64,000 nucleotides of DNA. Origin: Candidatus Peribacterales bacterium (lineage in GTDB: Bacteria; Patescibacteriota; Gracilibacteria; Peribacterales; Peribacteraceae). A model generated the notes under the pieces. It was given only the letters and a program-made list of their open reading frames with translations. It was not told the origin of the DNA and did not search any database. The stretch is taken from assembly GCA_020058765.1 (NCBI GenBank), contig JAGVDM010000006.1:245488-309487 (forward strand), read 5' to 3'. This document shows positions 33,877 to 42,625 of this stretch, piece after piece; the first letter of the stretch is position 1; every line of letters starts with the position of its first letter. Position numbers and translations under genes: made by a program.

Positions 33877-34851
33877 ATGTTTGCCGCATGGACGGGCACA
33901 GGCGTGTTATGGAAGCGAGGAATCCGCCGTGGAGTGTTTGGTGTACTGCGCAATCGCGATTGGCTCACCACCTTCGGCGCGCTGACCGGTGTATGTCTTC
34001 TGCTACAGCTCAGCATTGCCTGCCTACTCGGCATGGCAGGAGCGCAATCGCTGCTCATTGCGCGTGCCGCATTGCACTTGGAAATTTTGGAGGGGACAGG
34101 CAACCAAGAGGTGCAAACATTCTTAAGCGCCGTACAAGGACTCCCGTACGTGGAGAAAATGACGTACATCACCAAAGAGCAGGCATACGCGCAAATGAAA
34201 GAGCGCGATCCAGATATCGTAGCATTCGTAGAGGAATTTCAGATGGCGAATCCCTTCCCGGAAACCGTGAGTGTCACACTCCAATCGTTGGAGGACTACG
34301 AGCTATTCGCTGCATTCCTGCGAGAAGAACGCTGGCATCAAGTTGTTGATCCATCCTTCCTCTCCGAAAAAACAGATCAAGAAGCTGAAGTACACGAGCT
34401 GCTCAATATTACGAATGCAGCGAGTGTGGTAACACTCATGCTCATTGTTCTCACCATCGGCACAATCCTGTTTGTAACAGTGGAACTCGTGCGTGAGCGT
34501 GTACTCAGGCGCGCAGAGGAGGTGTTGGTGGAACACTTGTCTGGAGCCTTTGGATGGACTATTCGCATTCCCTTTGCAGCAGAAGCAACAACGTTACTGT
34601 TTGTAGCCACGATTGTGAGTGCAATCGCCGCAGGCGTACTCATTGTGATTCTCCAAATGATGGGCGCACAAGTTGCGGCAGGCGCATCACTGCAGGCATT
34701 ACTCGCACATGTGTACGCAACACTGGCGCGGCATGCATGGTGGATTTTGCTGGTGGAAATCGCACTCATTCCACTCATTGGCTGGGTGGGTGCATGGCTG
34801 GGGACGATGCGCAAAATGAACCCTCGTGCATTGCTTCTGCATTGGCGCTAA
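33877..34851 (+). CDS. ftsX: FtsX-like cell division permease
   Basis: 324 aa. An N-terminal helix (LTTFGALTGVCLLLQLSIACLLGMAG), an outside domain with KMTYITKEQAYAQMKERDP (the FtsX N-x-x-I-T-K-E-E-A signature), then three helices near residues 188-210, 236-260 and 285-310. FtsX works with the ATPase FtsE to activate peptidoglycan hydrolases at the septum. No ftsE is adjacent, although the two are normally neighbours. Its stop shares one base with the recO start. Confidence 0.85.
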   Translation: MFAAWTGTGVLWKRGIRRGVFGVLRNRDWLTTFGALTGVCLLLQLSIACLLGMAGAQSLLIARAALHLEILEGTGNQEVQTFLSAVQGLPYVEKMTYITKEQAYAQMKERDPDIVAFVEEFQMANPFPETVSVTLQSLEDYELFAAFLREERWHQVVDPSFLSEKTDQEAEVHELLNITNAASVVTLMLIVLTIGTILFVTVELVRERVLRRAEEVLVEHLSGAFGWTIRIPFAAEATTLLFVATIVSAIAAGVLIVILQMMGAQVAAGASLQALLAHVYATLARHAWWILLVEIALIPLIGWVGAWLGTMRKMNPRALLLHWR

Positions 34852-35489
34852 TGGGGAATACACGAACATACGACACAATCGTGCTGCGCACATACGACGT
34901 AGGAGAAGCCGATCGATTCTGCATACTCCTCACCCGTGAGCGCGGGAGAATCGCCGCACGAGCGCGTGGCGTCCGTAAGCTCAAAAGTAAAATGGGTGGC
35001 AGCTTGCTCCCCTTCCGGCGCGTGCAGGCAGATGTGTACGAAGGCAGCAGTGGTTTTCTTGTCACCACAACACACGCGGCATCCATGCTCGTGGGCAACG
35101 ACCAGATGCAAACAGTAACGGCTGCACAGCAGGGCACAGAACTCCTACAGCAATTACTGCAAGATGATGAAGCTGTACCGGAAATTTTTGATATCACTGC
35201 AACGTTCTTGGAAGAATGCAGTAGCGGAAACGCACCTGTATTGGCATTCACTGTGCGGCTTCTTGCAGTGCTCGGCGTATTCCCTACGCGGGAGCAGGAA
35301 TGGCGCATGCCAGCGGAAAGTATTGCCTTCCTGCATGTGTGTACCGGCACAGGTGAGTGGTGGAAAGGTGTATTACCACCCACGGAGCAACGACGCAGTA
35401 TTGAACGACTCTGCAGAGAGCTACAGCACATGCAAAATCCAAACAAGCACAACGTACTGCAGGGGATACAGATACTGGCAAGCGCTTAA
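34851..35489 (+). CDS. recO: DNA repair protein RecO
   Basis: From ATG 34851, MGNTRTYDTIVLRTYDVGEADRFCILLTRERGRIAARARGVRKLKSKMGGSLLPFRRVQADVY is the RecO OB-fold N-terminus. The remaining helical domain (LLQQLLQDDEAVPEIFDITATFLEE; AFTVRLLAVLGVFP) is slightly short, and I see no zinc cysteines. RecO helps load RecA on SSB-coated single-stranded DNA. 212 aa. It ends in a 4-base convergent overlap with the vanW gene. Confidence 0.88.
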   Translation: MGNTRTYDTIVLRTYDVGEADRFCILLTRERGRIAARARGVRKLKSKMGGSLLPFRRVQADVYEGSSGFLVTTTHAASMLVGNDQMQTVTAAQQGTELLQQLLQDDEAVPEIFDITATFLEECSSGNAPVLAFTVRLLAVLGVFPTREQEWRMPAESIAFLHVCTGTGEWWKGVLPPTEQRRSIERLCRELQHMQNPNKHNVLQGIQILASA

Positions 35490-36889
35490 AACGCTCTACC
35501 ATCTCGAATGGCACGCGGGTTCAGGCGAGTGTCCTCAATAGTGGACGCAGGTTGTTCCCCGGGCTCTTCGCCGGAATCGGGTGTCGTAAGCCACGATGGA
35601 GCTTCTTCCCCTGGAATGACGTCTCCTGCGGCCATACCAATCTGATGGTAGAGCGGACGAGCTTCGTAGAATGAGTAGTATCCTTCTACATTCGGTTCAG
35701 ATTCGGGCATGTGCACCACACGGAACCATGCGGCACGCAACCCTGGAACAGCACTGCCTACCTTGCGGGTGGTGCCTGCAGGAATATCTGTGGTGTATTC
35801 GACTCGGTCTGCGGGTGCTGCCGTGTGCCCCCATGTGTATGGCCCTATCACTTCGGCTTCACGGGTATCCTGTGTGCCGTAGTAGATGAAGTAGGCATCA
35901 TCACCGTCTACATGTGTCTGGATAAGCAGATCTCCTGGGCTGTCGTTGAGGAACTTCATATCGGTTGCAGGAGGATAAATGGTGGCATCTGTGCCGTGCG
36001 GCCCGTAATACGCCACAGCGAAGCTGTGGTTCCGCCGCTGCTCAATGGGGAACCCGTGCTCCCATATACCGCGATACGCCGTGGTGCTGACCTGGCATAA
36101 GCCCCCACCGTAGTCTGGGAGCGTTTTATCGCCCATAATGACCAATTCCTGCTTGTAACCAGTAGCAGCGGTTACAGGTCCAAGAATTTCGTTGAAGGAG
36201 AACACTGTCCCTTTGGGGATGATGTGTCCGTTGAAACGTGCCAGACCCACAGCAATGTTATGGCGACGATTGAGTGGCGAACCTGCGAAATTCGATTCGC
36301 CGACTGTGACCACTTCACGAATTCCGCGTGCCTGAAGATCAGGAGGGATCGAAAGCTGCGGCTGTATTTCTTCAACGGGCAGATGAATGTCTGCCACTCC
36401 GCGTTCGAGTGCGGTGATCGTGAGCGAGACTGTGTCGTCCAGGCGTACACGCCGCCCTGCAAGCCCCACACCATCGAACACAATGGTGCCGCCTGACTGA
36501 TGCATCTGCACCGTGCCAGGCTCACGATCAAGAGCGGTGGCAATGCGCGCACGAATGGTCTCGGCTATGGCCGCACGATCCCAATCGAGGCGCGTGGATC
36601 GCACAATGCCACTCGGCAGCGAAGGAATCGTGTCACCGTCTACTCGCCATTCTTGCAGTGGCACAACCGTACGCCCCTGCTGCACCCATATCTCTGCGTC
36701 GTGCCGCCACTGCGGATACGCATTGGGATTAATAGTAAAAAGATGATGCCCGTAGCGAAAGGTGAGAATGGGATCTGCAGCATGCGTGATCGCAGGCACA
36801 AAAGATGTGACGGCAAAACACAGCGCTACAAGCAGCCAACGAGACATGGTGTTATGACCGGCGAACATGCGATGCAGAAGTGACTTCAT
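35486..36889 (-). CDS. VanW family exported protein
   Basis: 467 aa. An N-terminal secretion helix (WLLVALCFAVTSFVPAITHAAD), then a putative peptidoglycan-binding (YoaR-like) region, and the VanW core NFAGSPLNRRHNIAVGLARFNGHIIPKGTVFSFNEILGPVTAATGYKQELVIMGDKTLPDYGGGLCQVSTTAYRG. The G-G-L-C-Q-V-S-T motif is diagnostic. The tail is rich in Pro/Glu. VanW proteins are found at cell walls, but the activity is unknown. The start overlaps the RNase H gene by 38 bases; the alternative ATG 36847 would remove the overlap. Confidence 0.9.
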   Translation of the reverse strand: MKSLLHRMFAGHNTMSRWLLVALCFAVTSFVPAITHAADPILTFRYGHHLFTINPNAYPQWRHDAEIWVQQGRTVVPLQEWRVDGDTIPSLPSGIVRSTRLDWDRAAIAETIRARIATALDREPGTVQMHQSGGTIVFDGVGLAGRRVRLDDTVSLTITALERGVADIHLPVEEIQPQLSIPPDLQARGIREVVTVGESNFAGSPLNRRHNIAVGLARFNGHIIPKGTVFSFNEILGPVTAATGYKQELVIMGDKTLPDYGGGLCQVSTTAYRGIWEHGFPIEQRRNHSFAVAYYGPHGTDATIYPPATDMKFLNDSPGDLLIQTHVDGDDAYFIYYGTQDTREAEVIGPYTWGHTAAPADRVEYTTDIPAGTTRKVGSAVPGLRAAWFRVVHMPESEPNVEGYYSFYEARPLYHQIGMAAGDVIPGEEAPSWLTTPDSGEEPGEQPASTIEDTRLNPRAIRDGRAF

Positions 36890-37424
36890 CCAGCTCTGTA
36901 TTTACCAGAGCATCGGCACGGTGATTATCTGCTCGTGGAATATGTACAAAAGAAACACTCCCGAGCTGTGCCGCGAGCTCTTGAACCTCCTCCACAAGCG
37001 GCTGCAGTGTGGGCATCCGTACTTGGTATTGGCCATTGATCTGTCGCACCACAAGCTCGGAATCCATATGGCAAATCAGGCGATTTGGTCGGTACTGCAG
37101 AGCGATCTTGAGCCCTTCTATAAGAGCGCGATATTCGGCAACGTTATTGGTTTCTACGCCGATATGCTCACGGTATTCCCGTAGAACTTTGCCGGCGATG
37201 GGATCTTCGAGCACGCACCCGATCGCTGCCTGGCCAGGGTTGCCGCGCGAACCGCCGTCGGTAAAAAGGTGCAACGTGCCGCCTACTGCCTCTGGGCGCT
37301 CTTCTGTAACGGAGGCTTGGCCGAGCGCTTCTTCCAGAATGCGCGCAATGAATCGCTCACGCTCGCGAATGCGCGGAAACATCTCCTGCAATTTGCGCTC
37401 CAGTGCTGCGGGCAGGCGAACCAT
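36852..37424 (-). CDS. RNase HI-like protein with N-terminal extension
   Basis: MVRLPAALERKLQEMFPRIRERERFIARILEEALGQ precedes the RNase H fold LHLFTDGGSRGNPGQAAIGCVLED, ETNNVAEYRALIEGLKIAL, LICHMDSELVVRQINGQY and HIPRADNHRADALVN. The four acidic catalytic residues (D, E, D, D) are all present. 190 aa from 37424; TACACT lies 6 bases before the ATG. It resembles the RNase HI/ypdQ-like group that removes RNA from RNA-DNA hybrids. The first 60 residues look like a ribbon-helix-helix or coiled region. Confidence 0.88.
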   Translation of the reverse strand: MVRLPAALERKLQEMFPRIRERERFIARILEEALGQASVTEERPEAVGGTLHLFTDGGSRGNPGQAAIGCVLEDPIAGKVLREYREHIGVETNNVAEYRALIEGLKIALQYRPNRLICHMDSELVVRQINGQYQVRMPTLQPLVEEVQELAAQLGSVSFVHIPRADNHRADALVNTELDEVTSASHVRRS

Positions 37425-37428
37425 ATCG

Positions 37429-37995
37429 CTAGTGTACCTCGTGCTGTGCGGAGGCGCACCCGCACGATTTTCCATCACAAGTGCACGACGCATCTTCGGG
37501 CAGATCGAGTTTGAACCGCCCTTCTCGAAAATCGATCACCGATCCACCAACGCGCCACAAAATCATGGGCGATACAAATACAGGAACATCCGGTTCTTCC
37601 GCACAAGAGAAAGTGAAATCCTCCGGCTCTGCTGCTGCACAAAACTCCATGCAAAATCCTCCTTGGCTGTCGGGCACAACGGCAAGACCATGCCCCGCAA
37701 GCCCTTCCTGCTGTGCGATTTCACGAATTGCACGAGCAGCCAACGGCGTAATAGTCACTTCGCGCGGGCGGGCAGGCGCAGCACGTACGGCGTCATTCAG
37801 GTCATCGATCAGTGCTTCAAGTGTCTCTTCGGTGAATCCGTGGAGTGAACATCCGTCTTCCAATGATTCCACTCCGCCGATGGAGCATGAGAAACAGTGC
37901 AAACCGTATGCGCCCATTATGTCGGGCGCCTCAGGACAGATAGCAATGATCTCGTACACACGCATATTTTTGTGCACACATGGAGGTTCCGCCAT
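37429..37995 (-). CDS. DUF1858 domain fused to IscA/HesB-type Fe-S protein
   Basis: 188 aa from MAEPPCVHKNMRVYEIIAICPEAPDIMGAYGLHCFSCSIGGVESLEDGCSLHGFTEETLEALIDDLN, a complete DUF1858 domain with its GLHCxxC motif. It is followed by an A-type carrier domain (VTITPLAARAIREIAQQEGLAGHGLAVVPDSQGGFCMEFCAA ... SCTCDGKSCGCA). The IscA part has GGFC in place of the usual G-G-C and a C-terminal C-G-C. DUF1858 alone is thought to take part in redox or cluster chemistry. The fusion suggests an Fe-S carrier with its own dithiol. The shorter start at 37965 would cut the domain. Confidence 0.75.
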   Translation of the reverse strand: MAEPPCVHKNMRVYEIIAICPEAPDIMGAYGLHCFSCSIGGVESLEDGCSLHGFTEETLEALIDDLNDAVRAAPARPREVTITPLAARAIREIAQQEGLAGHGLAVVPDSQGGFCMEFCAAAEPEDFTFSCAEEPDVPVFVSPMILWRVGGSVIDFREGRFKLDLPEDASCTCDGKSCGCASAQHEVH

Positions 37996-38102
37996 TGGCG
38001 TACCGCCCTGAGTATTCCGGGGTTCTCTGCGTGCGCTGCCCACGGATCGATGCTACTCTTCCCACCTCTAAAGGCAACGACGCTCCCTGTGAAAATCCTC
38101 AC

Positions 38103-39383
38103 ATGAAACGCATTCTCCACACACTTACAATCGGCCTTATTCCCCTGCTTACGCTGTTTTTGGGATTACAGCTCGGCATGCAGTATGAACAGCAACGACT
38201 GCACTCGGAATTGAGTGAATTGGAGTTCCTATACAAGGGTGGCACGGGTAGCGGAGAAGTGATTGCAGACCCCGAGCAAGATGTCGATCTCGCGCTCATG
38301 TGGTCTGTGTGGCGCCTGCTTATGGTGCACTACATCCACCCAGAAGACATACAGGTAGAACCAATGCTCTACGGTGCTGTATCCGGCATGGTAGAAGCTG
38401 TCGGCGATCCCTACAGCGCATTCATGACGCCATCGGAAAACCAAGAATTTCGCCAAGGACTGAACGGCAAACTACAGGGTATTGGTGCAGAGCTCACACT
38501 GCGCGAAGACAGTGTAGTGATCGTAGCACCGCTCAGAGGCTCACCAGCTGCAAAGGCAGGGCTGCTCCCCGGCGATATTGTGCTGGAAGTAGATGGCGTG
38601 CCTACGGCAGGAAAAACACTGAACGAAGTGGTACAGGCGATCCGTGGCGAAAGCGGTACAGAAGTGGCGCTCACCATTGAGCGCCCAGGCGAAGAGAGTA
38701 TCCGCACAGTCCGAATTACACGAAGCAATATTGATATCCCCAGTGTGGAATATGAGCTGAAGGAAAGTGGGAGCGGCAGCGTGGGGTACATCGCCATTAA
38801 CCAGTTTGCCGATCACACGAACACAGAGGTGGAACGGGCACTCACCGAGCTGGAAGAAGCCGATCTTGACGGCATCATTTTGGATGTACGATTCAATGGC
38901 GGTGGCTACCTGGATCGCGCTGTGGATCTTGCATCGATGTTCCTACGCCATGGCAAGGTGGTGAGCGTGGCACGCAAGGAAGGCGAACCAGAAGCCCATT
39001 ACGTCCATGGCCGTCCGATCGATACCGATACGCCGCTCGTCGTCCTCATGAACGAAGGGTCTGCGAGCGCATCGGAAATTCTGGCCGGTGCATTGCAGGA
39101 TCACAAGCGCGCAACGATCATTGGCAAGAAGAGCTTCGGGAAAGGAACCGTACAAGAAATCTTCGAGCTCCCCGGCGGTGCCAGCTTGCGCGTGACCGTA
39201 GCGAAGTGGCTTACGCCAAGCGGACGCGACTTGGGCAAGGAAGGCGTTGAGCCAGATATCGAAGTCGAGCGCACCCCACAGGACATGGAAGCAGAACTCG
39301 ATCCGCAGTTGGACCGGGCAATAGAATGGATCTTCACAGAAGCGCAATCCATCACCCCTGTGGAGTCGCCAATCGAAGGCTAG
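38103..39383 (+). CDS. ctpA: C-terminal processing peptidase (S41)
   Basis: 426 aa. Signal anchor MKRILHTLTIGLIPLLTLFLGLQLG, then a PDZ domain (GIGAELTLREDSVVIVAPLRGSPAAKAGLLPGDIVLEVDG, about 126-200), then the S41 core: RFNGGGYLD, NEGSASASEILAGAL (Ser320) and KSFGKGTVQE (Lys347 of the Ser-Lys dyad). It trims or degrades exported proteins outside the membrane. The ORF-track start at 37980 overlaps the divergent gene; MKRIL at 38103 is the sensible start. Confidence 0.94.
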   Translation: MKRILHTLTIGLIPLLTLFLGLQLGMQYEQQRLHSELSELEFLYKGGTGSGEVIADPEQDVDLALMWSVWRLLMVHYIHPEDIQVEPMLYGAVSGMVEAVGDPYSAFMTPSENQEFRQGLNGKLQGIGAELTLREDSVVIVAPLRGSPAAKAGLLPGDIVLEVDGVPTAGKTLNEVVQAIRGESGTEVALTIERPGEESIRTVRITRSNIDIPSVEYELKESGSGSVGYIAINQFADHTNTEVERALTELEEADLDGIILDVRFNGGGYLDRAVDLASMFLRHGKVVSVARKEGEPEAHYVHGRPIDTDTPLVVLMNEGSASASEILAGALQDHKRATIIGKKSFGKGTVQEIFELPGGASLRVTVAKWLTPSGRDLGKEGVEPDIEVERTPQDMEAELDPQLDRAIEWIFTEAQSITPVESPIEG

Positions 39384-39814
39384 TAGGCGAAGAGCTCGCT
39401 CTCTACGAAGAACCGACGTACTTCCGCTTGTGCAGCTTCTGGGCTGTCTGATGCATGCACCACGTTGTACATCTTGCTCTTGCCAGGCTCCTTGTTGCCA
39501 AGCTCCGCGCGAATCGTGCCGGGTGCTGCCTGCAAGCAGTCAGTAACGCCGAGCATGTCACGCATAGTCGCAATGATCCCATCCGCCTCTAGCACCATGG
39601 CAATCACCGGAGTGGATGACATAAATGCTTCTACATCTGGGTAAAATGGCTTATCGGCAATGTGTGCGTAGTGTTCACGCAGGAGTTCCGGCGTGAGCGT
39701 GATCATCTTGCAACCGATGATCGTAAACCCCGCCTCTTCGAATCGGGCAATGACTTTGCCACAAATGCGAGTGCTGACGGCGTCTGGCTTGAGGAGGACG
39801 AGGGTGCGTTCCAT
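39380..39814 (-). CDS. ndk: Nucleoside diphosphate kinase
   Basis: 144 aa, normal length. ERTLVLLKPDAVSTRICGKVIARFEEAGFTIIGCKM is the family N-terminus, and NVVHASDSPEAAQAE holds the phospho-accepting His (usually N-x-x-H-G-S-D-S; Gly is Ala here). It balances NTP pools by moving gamma-phosphates. Its end overlaps ctpA by 4 bases; CACAAT lies 9 bases before the ATG. Confidence 0.95.
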   Translation of the reverse strand: MERTLVLLKPDAVSTRICGKVIARFEEAGFTIIGCKMITLTPELLREHYAHIADKPFYPDVEAFMSSTPVIAMVLEADGIIATMRDMLGVTDCLQAAPGTIRAELGNKEPGKSKMYNVVHASDSPEAAQAEVRRFFVESELFAY

Positions 39815-39834
39815 AGGAGATGAATTGTGAAATT

Positions 39835-39867
39835 GGCGACATGGTAGGCGACCGTACGCCTATCGCC
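39835..39867 (-). terminator. Two-part hairpin between the secreted-protein gene and ndk
   Basis: TAGGCG-accgta-CGCCTA with an outer GGCGA/TCGCC stem. It can end the upstream minus-strand transcript. Only a short AATTT follows. Confidence 0.4.
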
Positions 39868-39889
39868 AAACGAAAGTGTAGTTTTCTGG

Positions 39890-40387
39890 TCACTCTGCCT
39901 CTTCGGTGCCACCTTGCGGCGCGGTCTGACGTGCACGCGAGGCATTCCGCAGGCGCTGGCGCACTTCCACAAGGCAATTGCTGCGTAACCGCCCTGGCGG
40001 CTGCAGCATGCATTCCAGCAGCCGCTCCCGCGCGGGCTGCACATAGTCTAAGCGACTCGTGTTGATATCCTCTGTATTGGGAGACGAACGAAGTGTTGGG
40101 CGCTCATCGAGCAAGCGCGTATTGCGATGCTCACGTTCATTCATTTCAAAGCGACGCAGGCGAATGTGATACTTTCGAAATTCTTCGCGATCGATGACTT
40201 CTGGCTTCTCAAGATCTGGCGCCGCATAGTGCTGCAAACGCGTACGACAACGCTCAATGTTATCCGCCTTGAGGCAGGGATCGTATCGCTTGTCCTTCTC
40301 GAGTTGGGTAAGACCGATCTTGCCTACTGCATGCGCAGGCAATGGCGCCAAAATGCATGCAAGCAGCAGTACTGCAACAAATCGCAT
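39890..40387 (-). CDS. Secreted hypothetical protein
   Basis: MRFVAVLLLACILAPLPAHAVGKIG at 40387 is a clear signal peptide with an A-H-A cleavage site. The mature part (about 145 aa) is highly charged, contains four cysteines (DPCLKADNIERC; LLECMLQ; RSNCLVEV) and is rich in Arg and Glu. TACACT is 6 bases before the ATG. I do not recognise the family. The paired cysteines suggest disulfides outside the membrane. Confidence 0.6.
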   Translation of the reverse strand: MRFVAVLLLACILAPLPAHAVGKIGLTQLEKDKRYDPCLKADNIERCRTRLQHYAAPDLEKPEVIDREEFRKYHIRLRRFEMNEREHRNTRLLDERPTLRSSPNTEDINTSRLDYVQPARERLLECMLQPPGRLRSNCLVEVRQRLRNASRARQTAPQGGTEEAE

Positions 40388-40409
40388 GACGGCAGTGTAG
40401 CAGACTGCG

Positions 40410-41669
40410 CTAGACGATGAGCTTCTGCAATGCATCCTTATCGTTGCGATCACCAATCACCACAAGACGGAATTCCTCCGGACGGAGAAGGCGAGCAGCC
40501 AGTGCATTCACCTGTTTTTCCGTAACAGCATCGAGTGCAGCGAAGTACTCCGGAACATCTCGTGTTTTGGGGTAGAGCAATGCCTGTTTGCCGTAAAAAT
40601 GTGCTCGCTCCTCACTATCCTCCAATCCCAGAACTGTCTTCCCCTTGAAGTAATCCTTCGCGCGCTGCAGTTCTTCACTCGTTACGCCGTCTTTGGCGCA
40701 CAACAAGTATTCATCGCGGATCGCCGTGATCGCCTCGTCGAGACGCGACTGATCCACACCTGCGCGAGTAGTGAGAGCGCCAGTATCCATATAGCTATCT
40801 GTCTCGGTTGCAATGTAGTAGCAGAGCCCACGCGCCTCACGAATATTAAGGAACATGCGGGAACTCATGCTTCCGCCGAGAATGACGGCGAGCAGTTTGT
40901 GCGCAAAGTGATCTGCATGTTGCGAAGACACACCGGGCACACCAAAGACCAAGTGCGACTGTTCTGTCTTTTTGGTAGTGAGCATAACGCGCTCTGTACC
41001 GAATGTGTTGAATTCCGGGAACACCCTGCCCTTCTCGCCATTCATTCCAGGAAAGTATCGAGCAGCAAGATCCTGTGATTGTGCAGCATCGATCTTGCCA
41101 GAAAACGCTACAACCAAGTTATCTGGCGTGTAGAGCAAATCTTTATGCTTCTGGAAATCCGCCTGTTGGACACTGCGGATCACGTCCTCTGTACCAATAG
41201 TGTCCCACCCGAGTGGATGATCGCCGTACAGCAGCAGCTCGAAATCCCATCCCACACGATACATTGGGGTGTCCTGATACATGCGCTCTTCTTCAATGAT
41301 CACTCCACGTTCCTTTTCGATCTCCTCTGCGGGGAAAGACGCGTGTACCAACATGTCCGACAGAACATCGCACGCAAGCTCCACTTGTTCAGCCGCTACT
41401 TTTACGTAGTAGCCCGCATACTCTTTGCCCGTGAATGCGTTGAACGTGCCGCCGACACTATCAATGGCAACAGAGACATCTTTGGTAGTGGGATACTTCT
41501 TTCCACCTTTGAAGAACATGTGTTCTAGAAAGTGGCTAATGCCACGCTCGGCATTCGTTTCGTACCGGGAACCTGCGCCAGCAAAGACCATGACTGTGAC
41601 CGATGCAGTGCCATCGATTGGCGCCGTAAGAACCTTGAGACCCGTGGAAAGAGGAGAGACGGAAAACAT
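40410..41669 (-). CDS. M16 family zinc peptidase (processing peptidase-like)
   Basis: From MFSVSPLSTGLKVLTAPIDGTASVTVMVFAGAGSRYE (41669), 419 aa. The inverted zinc motif HFLEH is at 46-50 with the downstream Glu in EEIEKERGVIIEEE. The second, non-catalytic half shows GGSMSSRMFLNIREARGLCYYIATETDSY. It is similar to PqqL/mitochondrial processing peptidase beta and probably degrades peptides. TACACT 8 bases before the ATG decides this start over the 54-codon longer ORF. Confidence 0.93.
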   Translation of the reverse strand: MFSVSPLSTGLKVLTAPIDGTASVTVMVFAGAGSRYETNAERGISHFLEHMFFKGGKKYPTTKDVSVAIDSVGGTFNAFTGKEYAGYYVKVAAEQVELACDVLSDMLVHASFPAEEIEKERGVIIEEERMYQDTPMYRVGWDFELLLYGDHPLGWDTIGTEDVIRSVQQADFQKHKDLLYTPDNLVVAFSGKIDAAQSQDLAARYFPGMNGEKGRVFPEFNTFGTERVMLTTKKTEQSHLVFGVPGVSSQHADHFAHKLLAVILGGSMSSRMFLNIREARGLCYYIATETDSYMDTGALTTRAGVDQSRLDEAITAIRDEYLLCAKDGVTSEELQRAKDYFKGKTVLGLEDSEERAHFYGKQALLYPKTRDVPEYFAALDAVTEKQVNALAARLLRPEEFRLVVIGDRNDKDALQKLIV

Positions 41670-41774
41670 ACACACGGAGTGTAGGGGGAGATCCGCCGCA
41701 TGCAAGCCAACAATCCAAGGAGAAGAGTCGCGTAAAAAAGCCCGGAATGCCGTTGACCGCGGCACAACTGCCCG

Positions 41775-41789
41775 TAGAATGCCGTGGAC
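41775..41789 (+). promoter_or_regulatory. TAGAAT -10 element before rpmH
   Basis: TAGAAT (41775-41780) is 9 bases before ATG 41790. Its TAG is also the only in-frame stop just upstream, so the gene cannot begin earlier than GTG 41784. Confidence 0.45.
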
Positions 41790-41933
41790 ATGTTGGGAAA
41801 GCTTAAATGGCGTCGGCGCACTCGCAAGCACGGGTTTCTAGCCCGGAGCGCGAGTAAGAATGGTCGCAAAGTGCTGTCGCGCAGGCGTGCACAGGGTCGC
41901 AAGCGCCTCACTGTGCAGAAGAAAACCAAATAG
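41790..41933 (+). CDS. rpmH: 50S ribosomal protein bL34
   Basis: Missing from the ORF track because it is short. It encodes [42 protein letters not shown] plus QKKTK, 47 aa. The core RRRxRxHGFxARxxxxNGRKVLxRRRAxGRKRL is unmistakably L34. The N-terminus differs from the usual MKRTYQPS. Neither rnpA, yidC nor dnaA follows, although rpmH-rnpA linkage is nearly universal in bacteria. Confidence 0.95.
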   Translation: MLGKLKWRRRTRKHGFLARSASKNGRKVLSRRRAQGRKRLTVQKKTK

Positions 41934-41941
41934 TGTCCCCT

Positions 41942-42271
41942 ATGACTGCAGCATCTTCACGCCACACTGGCACACGGATGGCTGTTTACTCATTCCTGCT
42001 TTCGCGTGCAATTGTCGTGATTAGCGTCGTAGTGCTGGGCATGCAGTGGCAATTGGCACGCAATGGCGTGCCGAGCACATCTGCCATAGCATTAGTGATG
42101 ATATGGGGGATTTGGGGCACATTGGTAGTAGCGGGGGTGAGCCTTGTTCTTGCGATAATAACGCTGTGGAAAGCCATAAAGAAACGACCTGCGTTGTACA
42201 ACGTGGCATTCTCGATTGTTCCATTCTTGCTTGTAGCAGCCAGCTTGGCGCTCCAAGAGCGAATGTTGTGA
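41942..42271 (+). CDS. Small membrane protein of unknown function
   Basis: 109 aa from ATG 41942 (GTG 41933 also possible). Three hydrophobic helices: SFLLSRAIVVISVVVLGMQW, AIALVMIWGIWGTLVVAGVSLVLAIITLW, and VAFSIVPFLLVAASLAL, with short basic loops (KAIKKRPALYN). Downstream of rpmH where rnpA/yidC would normally be, but neither sequence resembles them. No family recognised. Confidence 0.6.
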   Translation: MTAASSRHTGTRMAVYSFLLSRAIVVISVVVLGMQWQLARNGVPSTSAIALVMIWGIWGTLVVAGVSLVLAIITLWKAIKKRPALYNVAFSIVPFLLVAASLALQERML

Positions 42272-42310
42272 TTTGCTGACAGCAGGGGTAGAACTGCGTA
42301 CCATAGTGGT

Positions 42311-42625
42311 ATGGCAGAAACGCTGAAGCACATATCGGGAATCTTCTTCTACATTGTGGGAGGCACACTCTTCGCGGCATATCTGCTGCATGCCAACGGC
42401 ATGGGCGGCGCCTGGCCGCTCTGGTGGCTACACATAGCGGACCTGCCTATGGGGCTTGTGGCATGCCTATACGGCGGAAGCAGCTTCTACCTGAGTGTTA
42501 CCTCACCAGGAAATCGTTCGCGGTTGCTCCTGTCGTTTGTCGTAATACTGCTGGCCGTGGTGTTCCTGGCATTTGCCGCACTGAACTTCTGGGATGCTTT
42601 CAGCTTGAGCGGTCTCTTTATTTAG
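42311..42625 (+). CDS. Small three-helix membrane protein of unknown function
   Basis: 104 aa. Helices at about residues 8-28 (ISGIFFYIVGGTLFAAYLLHA), 38-62 (WWLHIADLPMGLVACLYGGSSFYLSV) and 72-100 (LLLSFVVILLAVVFLAFAALNFWDAF). It follows another small membrane protein by 39 bases. The end overlaps the convergent adenosyltransferase gene by 8 bases. No family recognised. Confidence 0.6.
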   Translation: MAETLKHISGIFFYIVGGTLFAAYLLHANGMGGAWPLWWLHIADLPMGLVACLYGGSSFYLSVTSPGNRSRLLLSFVVILLAVVFLAFAALNFWDAFSLSGLFI

